In this document: positions 42,513 through 52,852 of the stretch, in pieces
Numbering within the stretch: position 1 is the stretch's first letter
How the letters are laid out: the number at the start of each line of letters is the position of its first letter
Assembly: GCF_963855985.1 (NCBI RefSeq)
Contig: NC_087111.1
Coordinates: 3,787,001 to 3,851,000 of the forward strand
Length of the DNA stretch: 64,000 nucleotides
Reading direction: 5' to 3'
DNA from: Ostrinia nubilalis
Taxonomy: Eukaryota > Arthropoda > Insecta > Lepidoptera > Crambidae
Program-made: the position numbers and the translations under genes
The notes under the pieces: generated by a model
What the model saw: only the letters and a program-made list of their open reading frames with translations
What the model was told of the DNA's origin: nothing
The model's database searches: none

Positions 42513-44422
42513 TATTATGTCCAAAGCAGTTAAAATATTATATTGCAACGTGCAAAAGCGATCTTTATCTCACTCTCTCTTACGTCAACAAATAATATGA
42601 CACTATTCATTCGAATGAAGAGTCATTTATTGTATTGTTCATTTTTTTGCAGGTTGTGGGGGATATCTGGATCGAATGTTATTCCTTTACGCAAAATCTA
42701 CTGCATGAATTTTGATAAAATATTGCCATACTAGCATATAAATTACTCCCTGGCCTAAAATGAAAACTTTTCGCAATTTACTACAAAATAAACTTCAAAA
42801 TCAATTGCAGAAAATTGTCATTAAGTAGTAAGATTGATGTCTGTCTCACTCATTTCACTTTCTAGTAAGTAGCTTCACAAAAACAATACTTTTACAATAA
42901 CATATAACTTTTATTTGCATCATTTTTATCTCAATAGAGACATCACTCACGTCCATTAAAAACTCATTATGCTAAGCTCCAGCTTTCACGGGAAATTGAA
43001 ATGTAAAACCATGAAATGTTTTGCAATTATGGTTTGTAATCGCTTGTTTTATAATGGGTAGCATGTTTTTGTTGGAGCAGATTAAGAGTGGGTACTCATT
43101 AGGACACTTATGTTCGTTTTCACCATCAATCCCTAATTTTTAAGTGATCTCTATGGTAACCAATAACAGGATTTTTTTTGTCAAAGGGGTCACTTTAAAA
43201 TTAGGAATTGATGGTGAAAACGAGCATTACTTTCTCTCTCTCTCTCTAAGCACAATCTTGATGCGGTACTCGATGTTCTGGGTTTGACCTTTAAGAGAGA
43301 CCCAGATTGTGTATTTACTGTGTTTATGTTATGTATGTTACTGTTGAAATTGATTAATATGAGTGATTCGAAAGGCTCTTTTTAAGTATGCTAAACCTTA
43401 TGCATGAAACACGATTCTCATCATCATCTTAGCCACTGTTGGACTTTAAGCATTTACCTATTCTACGTTTGGTATGCAGATCAGATAACAATTCTTATAT
43501 TATAAGGTCTAAAATCTATTGTGGTAGGTAAATCAGCCTAATTACAAATATTATGTTGTAATGTTTAGCATAATGGCCGTCTTCCATACGATCAACACAT
43601 TATTTCTACCACAAAAATCTTCCAACCAAAGCAAACCTAACTAACAAGGCAGTAAATTTTGATTCGGGACTTAGCATGGCACCGTTCCAGAATAAAAACA
43701 ATTTATCTAGATAATAATATATGAGTACAAGTAGTTAGATCGCGCCCATAGACTTGGGTAAAAAAATCGAAATAGACACAGCTGCATAGTGATCTCAAAA
43801 TAGTTAAATCTGTCTTAAATTGGTGATAGGTAATGCAATGGAACTATGACGTCACCTTTTTTCAAAACAATTATTTGACTACGGCTAAATTTATTAGTTA
43901 ATTAAATCGATATTTTGACCTAAAATGCAATGTTATTTTGAGTATGTCGTACCCTTGGTACTGTATCAACTTTACATTAAATAATAAGAGATCTACTATT
44001 TGTGTCTTATTTGTTTGAAAAAGTGCTAAAGTCTATTGGTCCATGATAAAGATAGATACTTTGTCAAAAGTGATATCAGATTTATGGTAAATGGCTGATA
44101 TTTTTATTGCAATTTACGGGCTACTAGTGACTTGTTTGCCTAAATGGGTAAGAAGGATTTATTATTTTGACTTTGTATTCATAAGTTTATGTATGAGGAA
44201 TTGAGGACCGATTTGGAGTACCTAGTGGTTGTTAACTTGGCTATTACTCCAGAACTAGAGCGTTCGAGCCATTTCCATTATGTTATATTGAGTTGCCATC
44301 ATCAAGAAACAATACTCAAACAAACATGACCGGTTAACGTCAATACAAATACGTTTCTCGTTTTCAACTCGTAATCACTGTAAACACACCGACCTGGACC
44401 GATTATGAAATCCTAGAAAACC
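42513..44422. other. No gene seen apart from one MITE
   Basis: A (TC)n run lies at 43229-43247. A diverged repeat pair (43570-43690 with 44860-44965; shared AAATCTTCC, CAAGGCAGTAAAT/CAAGATCGTAAAT and TTGATTCGG/TTGATCCGG blocks) hints at an ancient duplication. Confidence 0.4.
43109..43228. mobile_element. Fold-back MITE (TTTTCACCATCAAT family)
   Basis: TCGTTTTCACCATCAATCCC and ATTGATGGTGAAAACGA form the ends. AAGTGATCTCTATGG and CAAAGGGGTCACTT pair inside. The better-preserved sister is 53918-54039. Confidence 0.8.
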
Positions 44423-44755
44423 GCCTCTGTGGTCTAGTGGTAAGACCACCTGCTTCAGACGCAGAGGTCCCGGGTTCGATTCCCAGTGGGGGCAGATTTT
44501 TCTGTTCGGTTTGGTTGGTGGTAGGGCTTATTCTAAGTCCGCCTGGCTAGCTACCACCATCTTACCTAAGTCTGTCGCCATAACAACAATGTTAACAGCA
44601 TTGTTGTGTTCCGGCAGTTAGAGGTAAGATAGCCAGTTCCTCTGTGGTTGAGGATTCCGGGTGAAGCTCGCTTCCACGTTCGGCCTGATCATCACTTACC
44701 ATCAGGTGAGATACAAGCCAAGAGCTTCCTCGCCGTGAGTAAAAAAAACATACAT
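44423..44755 (+). mobile_element. SINE-A, full length
   Basis: Box A TGGTCTAGTGGTAAGAC, box B GGTTCGATTCC. It differs from 26166-26498 at only a few places. The anticodon-loop equivalent TTCAGAC has a clean CTGC/GCAG stem here, so this copy is nearer to the ancestral tRNA. It ends in an A run near 44747. Confidence 0.9.
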
Positions 44756-45072
44756 TGTCCCGTATTTTTTTCACCAACAATACTTATTTTTGTCCTAGTA
44801 AGGAATTTGTAGCCAGTTCTCACAGTTTGACCGCCATTAAAAACCCAACTAGTGAAGCCAAGTTTGCTTTGCTGGCACTACCTTAACACAAATCTTCCTG
44901 CCAACTCAAACTACACTAACAAGATCGTAAATGTTGATCCGGCAAGCCATTTGGCATAGTGCCACTTAAATGAAGAATCCCCATCGCAAGTATTTGCATA
45001 TAAGATACGAGCATGTTACTTGATAGACGTTATTTAAGACCAGGTTATATTAAGAGATGATAAAGATTTTTT
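44756..45072. other. No gene seen
   Basis: Contains one half of the diverged repeat pair (44860-44965). Otherwise unremarkable. Confidence 0.4.
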
Positions 45073-45283
45073 TGGGGCAGGAAAGTTCTTGAGTGGCGAC
45101 CACGAGCCGGAAGATGTAGAGTGGGCAGACATCCCACTAGGTGGACCGACGATCTGATGAAGGTTGCGGGAGGTGCCTGGATGCGGGCGCGGCGCAGGAC
45201 CGGTCTTTGTGGAAATCCTTGGGGGAGGCCTTTGTCCAGCTGCAGTGGACTTCTTTTGGCTGAAACGAACGAACGAACGAAAG
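45073..45283 (+). mobile_element. RTE-clade LINE 3' end, (GAAC)n-tail subfamily
   Basis: GGGCAGGAAAGTTCTTGAG to GGCTGAAACGAACGAACG. The gene frame is readable (RPxAGRxxVGR, RWTDDLMKVAG, LGEAFVQ) but shifted by small insertions, including GCG at 45190 and CTG at 45240. The GAAC tail separates this subfamily from the GAT-tailed one. Confidence 0.88.
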
Positions 45284-45945
45284 GTATTTTTATCTATGAA
45301 ACATGGCATAGCCCGCAGAATTGATTATGGAAATCTTTGAAGGAGTCCTTTTTCCAGCAACGTCATTTGATTTTAACGAATATTGAAGTTCAACAAATCT
45401 AAAGTTTCAAACTGTGATTTATTGCCCGTTTTCAGCTTTATTACCTAATACAGCACTTAGGTTGAGTTTCACCATCTTACTTTAACTTTGATAACCGTCA
45501 AAAATCTGTCAAACTCCACACAAAAAGCACCGGTTATTGTTATTGTTACGGTTAAAATAAGATGGTGCAACTAAGCCTTAATCTGAAGCTAATTGCAATA
45601 TTTCCTTACTAAAGTTTCTGTATTGAAAGGCAAACAAAATATTAGAAATTAAAATAACTCCTTCAAACGAGGATTTGGCCCAAAATAAATATTTCCTATA
45701 AATCTAAAGGACAACCTTTATCAAAGGTCTATTAATAAGAAATACTACTTATAATCGAGTATACTCGTACATCACGTAATATTAACATCATATTTATCCT
45801 GGTAAAGTTACACACGAGTGGGAAGATTTGTCGCAATACCGGGAACGTCGATTCCCACTTTCCTACTCGTACTTTCATGTCCCAAATCTCTTGATCAAAC
45901 AAGTCTGATATTAATATGAGGTTCAGGGTTGCCAATCCCAGGAAA
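45281..45945. other. No gene seen apart from one MITE
   Basis: No gene. It contains the MITE at 45457-45580. Confidence 0.4.
45457..45580. mobile_element. GGCTGAGTTGC fold-back MITE
   Basis: TAGGTTGAGTTTCACCATC and GATGGTGCAACTAAGCCTTA are inverted, with AACTTTGATAACCGTC inside. Confidence 0.8.
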
Positions 45946-45948
45946 ATC

Positions 45949-46049
45949 GTTCGTTCGTTCGTTTCAGCCGAAAGACGTCCACTGCTGGACAAAGGCCACA
46001 CCCCCAAGGATTTCCACAAAGTCCGGTCCTGCGCCGCTCGCATCCAGGA
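45949..46049 (-). mobile_element. RTE-clade LINE 3' end, (GAAC)n-tail subfamily
   Basis: On the plus strand it starts with TTCGTTCGTTCGTTTCAGCC and ends CGCATCCAGG. CCAGGAAAAT lies at both borders and may be the target duplication, although the CCAGG part also belongs to the element. Confidence 0.8.
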
Positions 46050-46834
46050 AAATGCGATGACAAAATTAACAGAAAAAAATAACTCTGGTATAGAAAATAC
46101 AAATAAAAGAAATAGATCATCAATTTATTGATAGAGCTACAGCATTGTCTACATTCCACCGGTGCACTAAGTGTTTCGTTATTTCTTGAAAAAGACTAAA
46201 ATAAATATATGACGACAACAGCTGAACAACACCCAACACCTAGGGACTGAAATTCATTGCATGATGCTTTAATCTTTAAGATAAGGTCGAAAAGGTATTT
46301 ACAGGGCAGGTACGTACGTTTTTATCTCTATCTGTGATCGGAAGAGGCATATAATTTGGGTATTTTCTGCAAAAACTTGTGGCAGCCCTACATCGAAACA
46401 TTCTTGGCAACGTGAAAATCGCTATTAACCTATAATCTCACCGCAAAGTGGCTATCCATATTTAAAGCTACGTTGTAAAATTTTCGCTTACATTATCGAG
46501 CTCTGAGCGCCATATGGTCTACCTATGTAGACATATTACATGTAGACCATATTATCAATTCAGATTATAAAATAATGGAAATTTGTCGCTCGCTGATCGG
46601 ATTTCGGTCGCCTACGCGCCTGTATACCGCTTTAATTTTCACGAAAATATAAAATATAAACGTAAGCCGCTGTTCTGAGTTTTACATTTGAATAATCCTG
46701 TATCCTGTCCCCAGAACGGTAACAGAAATAAATTTGCTCACAATCAACTTGCTAGCTACCAATATAGATGATAAACACACTTGTTCTTATCTGGTTTCTA
46801 ACGTATACATATGACCGGTGGATTAGCAAGCTGA
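46050..46834. other. No gene seen
   Basis: Nothing recognised. Confidence 0.4.
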
Positions 46835-46837
46835 AGT

Positions 46838-46908
46838 GGCAATGGGCAGGGCGCAGAGTACGCAGAACTAGCGGCCGACGGGGTAGCAAGGTTCTGGAGT
46901 GGAGGCCT
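46838..46908 (+). mobile_element. RTE-clade LINE internal fragment
   Basis: AATGGGCAGGGCGCAGAGTA, GGCCGACGGGG and AAGGTTCTGGAGTGGAGGCC correspond to the W-A-G-H...V-L-E-W-R part of the RTE C-terminus. It lacks the 3' end, which is unusual for this family. Confidence 0.7.
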
Positions 46909-47049
46909 AATATTCATCGTTTCAGGGGTTTTTTAAAGTAAAAACATAATTATGATACCTATCCCTAATGTAGTCTAGAACAGTCGATAGCTCATCAAAC
47001 TATTTACATCTAAAATGGCATCCGTTAATAGTATTATCTAATAGTATAC

Positions 47050-47235
47050 GGGACTATTCCCACCTCTCGTTCCCACCACTGCAACTCCTGTATAGCCATA
47101 TAAACCCAACCAATGAAGGTCAAGTTTGTCCCGGGGGAAAGTTAAACTGTCATTGGAACCGCAACGAAATTAATCAGAAGAACACAGGAGGAGTGTTCGA
47201 AATTAAAGTTCGACTTCCCTCCATTGCAAAGTGGA
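47050..47235. repeat. Repeat shared with 60850-61030
   Basis: TCCCACCTCTCGTTCCCACC, GTCCCGGGGGAAAG and GCAACGAAATTAATCAGAAG recur in reverse complement at 60850-61030, and partly at 49748-49805. Class unknown. Confidence 0.6.
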
Positions 47236-47984
47236 TGACAGGTTACAAACAAAGGTTTAAAATCTAATAGTATAATCACATCATTACTATAGTCTTTTTC
47301 ACGTAAGATGATCCGTATGACACTTCAAGGTTATCCATATTACGCATACTACATTATGCAGAATATTTTTGAAAAAATATTTGTATTTTATTAGCAATAT
47401 AATAAAAATAAATTAACTACTTGTCTTGAAATATATCGCACGTCCTCTAAAAAACTGTCATAACACAGAAAAAGTGTGATTTTAGTTATAAATGCAGTTT
47501 TATTCCGCTTTCGATTTCCTATCGATGGAAAAAACAGCCGTATCTGTGGTATGAAAAAAAGATACTAGATGGCGCAAGTGTCAGTTTTCACGGGAGCAGG
47601 AATTTGCATGACTCACTCACGAACAGTGTCGTATAGATACTTGCGACGAGTGGACGTGTATTAGTGATCGTGAAAACTGTCATAACCTGTCTTGGGGCTG
47701 TATTTTGGGTAAGTTAATTTCAAATTGCATAAATACAATGCGTGCAAAACTGTCATAACACGTAATACTACAGTTTAGTGCATTCATTATTTATTAAAAG
47801 TTCGTAATGTTATCCAAAAGAGTGTTACATTATAGTTTATGGCGTTGTTTTACTCAAAATTTCCAGTAGTTTGTGTTTTTTTTTTGTAGGCAAAACAGAT
47901 GCATTCTAGGTTGTGTCACTTTTTTCTTTTTATTGAGCAAAAACTTGTGCAAACTGATTAAAAAAAGAGACACGATATAAAACT

Positions 47985-48650
47985 ACTTTTGAAAAAAGAG
48001 GCATAAAAATTTGGGATGTGGTTGCTCTCTACCAAACTCAGAAGATCCCTTTTTTTATTTTCTTTAAGATTTGGTTTACATTTTTATAAGCCGGTTTCAT
48101 TTTAATATTTCTAGCGGACAGTTGCTTTTTTGTGATTTGAACTTCCTGAAACACAGTTTGTTTATATGAGTGTTTAATAAAAACTTTAGAGGGTTCACCT
48201 TGAATCACCTTGAAAACTTTTATTTCAGCTGTTTTTAAATTTTTGGCATTAAAACCCATATCGTCAGCTAAACTTTTCATAGAGAAAAAATCTTTAAAAC
48301 TCATTTCATTTACATGGTATGGGTTGCCTTTCTTCTTGGCATTGCGTATTATTTGAGCGTACTGGCTGGGGACATAAATTGGTCCAGATCTGAGGTTCTT
48401 CAATACAGCTGAAATAAAAGTTTTCAAGGTGATTCAAGGTTAACCCTCTAAAGTTTTTATTAAACACTCATATAAACAAACTGTGTTTCAGGAAGTTCAA
48501 ATCACAAAAAAGCAACTGTCCGCTAGAAATATTAAAATGAAACCGGCTTATAAATGTAAACCAAATCTTAAAGAAAATAAAAAAAGGGATCTTCTGAGTT
48601 TGGTAGAGAGCAACCACATCCCAAATTTTTATGCCTCTTTTTTCAAAAGT
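47985..48650. repeat. Hairpin with ~247-bp arms, 99% paired
   Basis: 47985-48232 and 48405-48650 are reverse complements with one substitution (GGTTCACC against GGTTAACC) and one 2-base length difference (TTTTTATAAG against CTTATAAATG). The loop is 172 bases. A transcript crossing it from either strand would form long dsRNA. Confidence 0.95.
48038..48427 (-). pseudogene. Transposon-encoded protein fragment, unknown family, 129 aa
   Basis: The minus-strand frame covers the left hairpin arm and the loop. Its middle, KGNPYHVNEMSFKDFF near residues 33-48, reminds me of arthropod repeat-associated proteins of unknown function with an NPYxVxExxxxDF pattern; this is memory, not a match. Beyond residue ~112 the left arm has two extra bases, so the C-terminus is frame-shifted into a lysine-rich end. 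The equivalent codons in the right arm (48417-48653, plus strand) keep the alternative ending NHIPNFYASFFKSL and a stop, but have GAA changed to TAA upstream. Each copy is therefore broken in a different place. The first Met lies inside the right arm and is probably not a natural start. Confidence 0.45.
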
Positions 48651-49122
48651 TTGTAATTTCATGTTTATTTAAGATTAAATCTACGAGAGTACCTTAAATT
48701 TGGATGGATATGACTGATTATGTGTACCTTAGCTTAAGGAAAAACTTTTTATGTGACTTTTTGATGTTCCTATTAGATTTATAAACATTATAGCTTATTA
48801 TAAGAGCTATTATAATAAATAATTCCATTTGCATATATTGTATTATTACATAAATTACAACACCCTAATCAATAAAAGTGTAATATTATGGGCCATTTTT
48901 TATAAATTTAAGGAAAAATCTATATTTTTGCAACCTTTTTTCCAACTTAAAATTTTCTCAAGTAAGTTTAATAAATTGTCCATAAAATTCATATAAAACG
49001 ATTAAGAAATCCATCTACCGAGTGATCATAACATTGTTACGAAGTCAAAAAAAAACTTAAAACAGCTTTTTCTCGAAACACGCTTTTTTATGTTGTGACA
49101 GTCTTTTAGAGGACGTGCGATA

Positions 49123-49740
49123 TAGTAAAATCTGAGTCTATTGATTATACTTTAATTAAATACGATGTAAAAATATTTTTTATTTAATGTACGCAATGTG
49201 TGAAACGGAATAGATTTAGTGCTGGGGTATTTCTTGTATAATAAAATCGATTATTTCCGCGGTTCATTAATCGATTGCAGTGAATACTTAGTTATTAAAA
49301 ACATCACAAAAATCAACTATATTTTTGGATTATTGACTTTAATAAACGCATTGAAAATAAATTAATTGTTTTTAATTTAAAGAAACAGAACCAGTACTTT
49401 TTAGGAATCGTTTTTTTGAACACGAACCATGAACTTTGAATATTATCAATAAAAAATTGTTACAATAATATTTGTAATTAAAAAAACATGTTTTTTGTTA
49501 AATAACACCTATGTACAAAATATTTCTCTAAAAGTAGGTTTTACTAACTCTTCGAAAAAAATCGATAGATAAATCGCTATGGTTTAGTTATGTGACATCT
49601 CTAAATCTTTCAAACTCGAAACGTCATACGGATCATCTTAGGTGAAAAAGACTATAGCTCTTCTTATTTTGGTCTAAGTGGTGTGACAAATTACTTGTTT
49701 ATTTAATAAATTGGATAAAAACCCAGTGAGCAAACAGCCT
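49123..49740. other. Right flank of the outer transposon and spacer
   Basis: AT-rich, with no coding frame. Confidence 0.4.
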
Positions 49741-49747
49741 AAGTTAT

Positions 49748-49810
49748 AAGTTCCGCGAAAAGTTAAACTGTCCGTGACCCGCAACGAAATTAATCAGAAA
49801 ATGGGAGTTA
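49748..49810. repeat. Fragment of the 47050 repeat
   Basis: TTCCGCGAAAAGTTAAACTG and GCAACGAAATTAATCAG match 47140-47180. Confidence 0.5.
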
Positions 49811-49979
49811 CGAGTTTTTATTGGGCGGACGGTTGTCATCGTTACACTCCACTTACTTACGCGTAGACTTGACTTATTCGGAAACTTTTTGTACAGTCGA
49901 CCGCACATTTTGTAGTAAAATAGCCCCTATTGTTATGAAATAAGATGCCATAATGTTTACCTTGACCTATCAGTTCTGT

Positions 49980-50111
49980 GGACCGACGACATCATATAGG
50001 CAGCAGGAAGGCGCTAGACGCAGGCCGCTACCAACCGGGCAACATGGAAAGCATTGGGGGAGGCCTATGTTCAGCAGTGGACGTCCTATGGCTGAGATGA
50101 TGATGATGATG
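49980..50111 (+). mobile_element. RTE-clade LINE 3' end with 11-bp target duplication
   Basis: ATCAGTTCTGT flanks the copy at 49969-49979 and 50112-50122. It carries the GTGGACCGACGACATC start of the common truncation, GGGGGAGGCCTATGTTCAGC and a (GAT)n tail. Confidence 0.92.
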
Positions 50112-50131
50112 ATCAGTTCTGTAGTTTAAGC

Positions 50132-50270
50132 TGTTCGTCCGTTCGTTTGAGCCAAATGACGTCCACTGCTGGACAAAGGCCTCCCCCAAGGTTTTCCACA
50201 ATGAACGGTCCTGCACTGCCCGCATCCAGGCTCGTCCCGTGACCTTTACCAGATCGTCGGTCCATACGAC
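50132..50270 (-). mobile_element. RTE-clade LINE 3' end, (GAAC)n-type
   Basis: TTCGTCCGTTCGTTTGAGCC at the tail side, CGCATCCAGGCTC and CCAGATCGTCGGTCC at the other. It lies tail-to-tail with the preceding copy, 20 bp away. Confidence 0.85.
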
Positions 50271-51076
50271 GATCGATACGTTAAGCTATACCTATCGGTT
50301 ATTTGCAGTCAATATTGTCTCGGTTTTACCTTATTTAAGTCTAGTGGGAGATTGAGATGCTTGAGGTTTTCGGAGGCTTACGTCCAGTAGTGGTGAATGG
50401 CTGGTATGAATGAATGAATGAAAGCATTTATGTTCATGACTGTACTTTTTAAACTGTATGAATGCATAATAAATTGAACATTTTCTTTCTTCTTTTCATG
50501 AAGTGTAAAACTAGATCAATTGGGGAGAGCGGGGCTGAAAGTGCCGGGGGTAAATTGTTCCGATGCAAATATCTCGACAACAGAAAGAATTAGATATGTG
50601 ATCGTATTAGTATGTCGCATGTGGCCAACTGTTAGGCATTATGCGACATAATATGATCACATATCTAATTCTTTCTGTTCCCTACTACATTTCCTTTTCA
50701 AAAGACCAATCACAGGACCGAATCTTCGTTTGAGTGTCAATCATTCATACCTACTTATGAATATAAAATAATGAAATAAAGCCACCGACATCAAGCCATT
50801 GGGCTAGGTGTCTAAAGTCCCAAACTAATCTAAATCTAGTTCATTCATAGTATTAGTTAAGTACTTAACACACCTCCATTAATTTCTACATTCCAAGAAT
50901 TTGTAATCGACTAATATTAACCCATCCAATTCCAAGGAAATGCCATTAAACCTCTCCAGGCGTACATCATTGCAGATATTAGAATACCTAATGTATTAAT
51001 AACGACATTTAATTAATTACAGCGTGTGTAACCATAATCTGAGTTAATTGCTTGGCTGTGTTTATGTCTCGTGGTA
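50271..51076. other. Spacer with one hairpin and a GAAT microsatellite
   Basis: (GAAT)n lies near 50406-50430. No gene. Confidence 0.45.
50580..50678. repeat. Hairpin, ~40-bp arms
   Basis: ACAGAAAGAATTAGATATGTG at 50580 pairs with the inverse ending at 50678. ATGTCGCAT and ATGCGACAT close the stem. One arm carries three extra bases. The loop is 20 bases. Confidence 0.85.
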
Positions 51077-51446
51077 TACAGGGTGTCCCGTGGTATGCTC
51101 TACTAATGTACTATCCCTAAAAATATGAAAAAAAAAAGTTGAGTTCGGATTTTTTTTAAATAATGTGCTCTAAACTCGAAATCTAGTCATTATTTTCAAA
51201 AATTTGTTTAGAAACGCAGCGATCATGAATTAATATTAGTAAGAAAAAAGTACAAATAAACTCCAAACGCAGCAATAATAGCCAGATACTTAGGCAAAGC
51301 TGACTTTGTTTACTTACTTTTAAAAAAAAATCTATTGTGTCCTTATCCGCTTTATTTTTTTTTTTCATTTTTTTAGGGATAGTACATTAGTAGAGCTACC
51401 TCCCCTAGCAGTTTGATTCACCCATTCTGGGCTGAGACACCCTGTA
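51077..51446. mobile_element. Inverted-end element with ACAGGGTGTC tips, 370 bp
   Basis: TACAGGGTGTC and GACACCCTGTA are the tips. GCTCTACTAATGTACTATCC and its inverse sit 15-50 bases inside. The A/T-rich centre holds the chance frame 51183-51368. CAGGGTGT tips are common in several DNA-transposon groups, so the superfamily is undecided. Confidence 0.75.
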
Positions 51447-51483
51447 TGAGAATCATAGTTAAGAGAGACTTAGAAGTATTATG

Positions 51484-51644
51484 CTTCAACTAAACCAACG
51501 CATGCAGATCGCCATCGCCGGCGCGATCGCGGCACGAGTCCCTATGAAGTGACAGGTCGCGTGAACTGTCATGGGTCGCACGACCTGTCATTGGCCTTTG
51601 AGCGCGCCTGCGATGGCGATCTGCACGCGTTGGTGTGGTTGAAG
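51484..51644. mobile_element. Fold-back MITE, GC-rich, 161 bp
   Basis: CTTCAACTAAACCAACGC and its inverse (GCGTTGGTGTGGTTGAAG), then GCAGATCGCCATCGC on both arms, give about 35 bp of inverted ends. Inside, GACAGGTCGCG and CACGACCTGTC form a second stem. Confidence 0.85.
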
Positions 51645-51687
51645 ATTTAGGTTATAGAGTTTCTAGTTTTGGGATTATTTTTACTTA

Positions 51688-51912
51688 GGGGCTAGTACGC
51701 AGAACTGACGGCCGATGGGGCAGCAAGGTTCTGGAGTGGAGGCCGCGCACCGGAAAACGCAGCGTGTGACGTCCATCCACAAGGTGGACCGACGCCATCT
51801 TAAAGGTCGCAGAAAGGAGCTGGATGCAGGCCGCTACCAACCGGGCAACATGGAAAGCGTTGGGGGAGGCCTGTGTTCAGCAGTTGACGTCCTATGGCTG
51901 AGAGAGAGTTTT
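51688..51912 (+). mobile_element. RTE-clade LINE 3' end, longer copy
   Basis: About 220 bp: GTACGCAGAACTGACGGCCG to CGTCCTATGGCTGAGAGAG. The GAT tail is replaced by GAGAGAG. Frame damage includes a TAG where the motif usually has CAG. Confidence 0.85.
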
Positions 51913-51959
51913 GGGGTTGATACAAAAATGAGTTTTTACAAGTAAGAGGGAATCTTTAA

Positions 51960-52150
51960 CTCAAGGGTGACTGACTGAAATAGTGATCTATCAACGCACA
52001 GCCCAAACCACTGGACGGATCGGGCTGAAATTTGGCATGCAGGTAGATGTTATGACGACGGCATCCGTTAAGAAAGGATTTTACAAAACTCCACCCCTAA
52101 GGGGGTAAAACGGGGTCCACGCGTACGAAGTCGCGGGCGGCCGCTAGTGT
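51960..52150 (-). repeat. CTAGCGGCCGC-CGACTTCGTACGC repeat
   Basis: The minus strand starts ACTAGCGGCCGCCCGCGACT. It is close to 36364-36570, including CACTGGACGGATCGGGCTG. Confidence 0.8.
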
Positions 52151-52490
52151 TCAAATAATATGATAAAAATAACCTACTGAACTATCCTACGTTAGGTAAT
52201 GACTGTCCATTTCCTTAATAAACAGTTTACTGACACCATAACATTTATCTTGATTACTGCCACTTTTCATAATCAAATAACATTTACCTGCAATGCTCTA
52301 TTTATATTAGCTAATAACTAAAGTAAATGAACAAAAATGAAGTGAAATTACGGGCGTCAGCTTGTCTGCAATATTAGACCCATTACGACTAACTTAGTTT
52401 TAAAATTTTAAACACAGACGTGTTAGTAAACTGATAGACATGCTGTTAAGAGTAAAAATTGTGTCACAGCGTAGGAAGTGTTAAGTTTAA
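52151..52490. other. No gene seen
   Basis: Nothing recognised. Confidence 0.4.
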
Positions 52491-52493
52491 CGG

Positions 52494-52668
52494 ACGACAT
52501 AATGTAGACAGACTTCCCACTAGATGGATTGACGATCTGATAAAGTCACGAGAAGCACCTAGATGGCTACCCCGGACTATGATGGCTATCCAAGATTGTT
52601 GTGAAAATCTTTGGGGCAAGCCTTTGTTCAGCAGTGGACGTCATTTGGCTAAAACGAATGAAAAAGTG
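52494..52668 (+). mobile_element. RTE-clade LINE 3' end, diverged
   Basis: CAGACTTCCCACTAGATGGA, TTTGTTCAGCAGTGGACGTC and GGCTAAAACGAATGAA. An insertion (CTACCCCGG) disturbs the middle, and the GAAC tail is reduced to GAATGAA. Confidence 0.8.
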
Positions 52669-52852
52669 TTAGTTGGTCAACTCAAACCTTCGTGGGCCAT
52701 ACAAGACATTTGTTCCTCTCACTCGCTCGCAATCGACTAAGCGACTTGTTGATACTTATCATCAACTTAGTGAGCAATATTTCAGTTCAGTATCTAGTTA
52801 TCATCATCATCAGTTCAGTCAGTCTCCACTGCAGAGCTCAACCGGTTCTAAT

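Larger units (their letters stand above)
47434..49122. mobile_element. Inner TA-flanked inverted-repeat transposon
   Basis: TATCGCACGTCCTCTAAAA at 47434 and its inverse ending 49122 are the tips. Pairing continues through ACTGTCA(T/C)AACA, and TA flanks both. AACTGTCATAAC recurs near 47453, 47677 and 47749, as if a transposase-binding site were repeated. A TTTTGG|GTAAGT at about 47706 could end a 5' exon. AATAAAAG near 48870 could be a poly(A) signal. The centre is the inverted exon pair. Confidence 0.85.
47290..49654. mobile_element. Outer TA-flanked inverted-repeat transposon
   Basis: TAGTCTTTTTCACGTAAGATG at the left and its inverse at the right (CATCTTAGGTGAAAAAGACTA) extend to GATCCGTATGAC, about 32 bp with one mismatch. 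TA is present on both sides (47288-47289, 49655-49656). Removing the inner element leaves about 0.68 kb, a typical MITE-size TA-targeting element without a gene. Confidence 0.85.

Noticed and set aside
45034..45324. Proline/arginine-rich frames on both strands as small proteins
   Set aside because: Both fall on the RTE copy at 45073-45283 in wrong frames.
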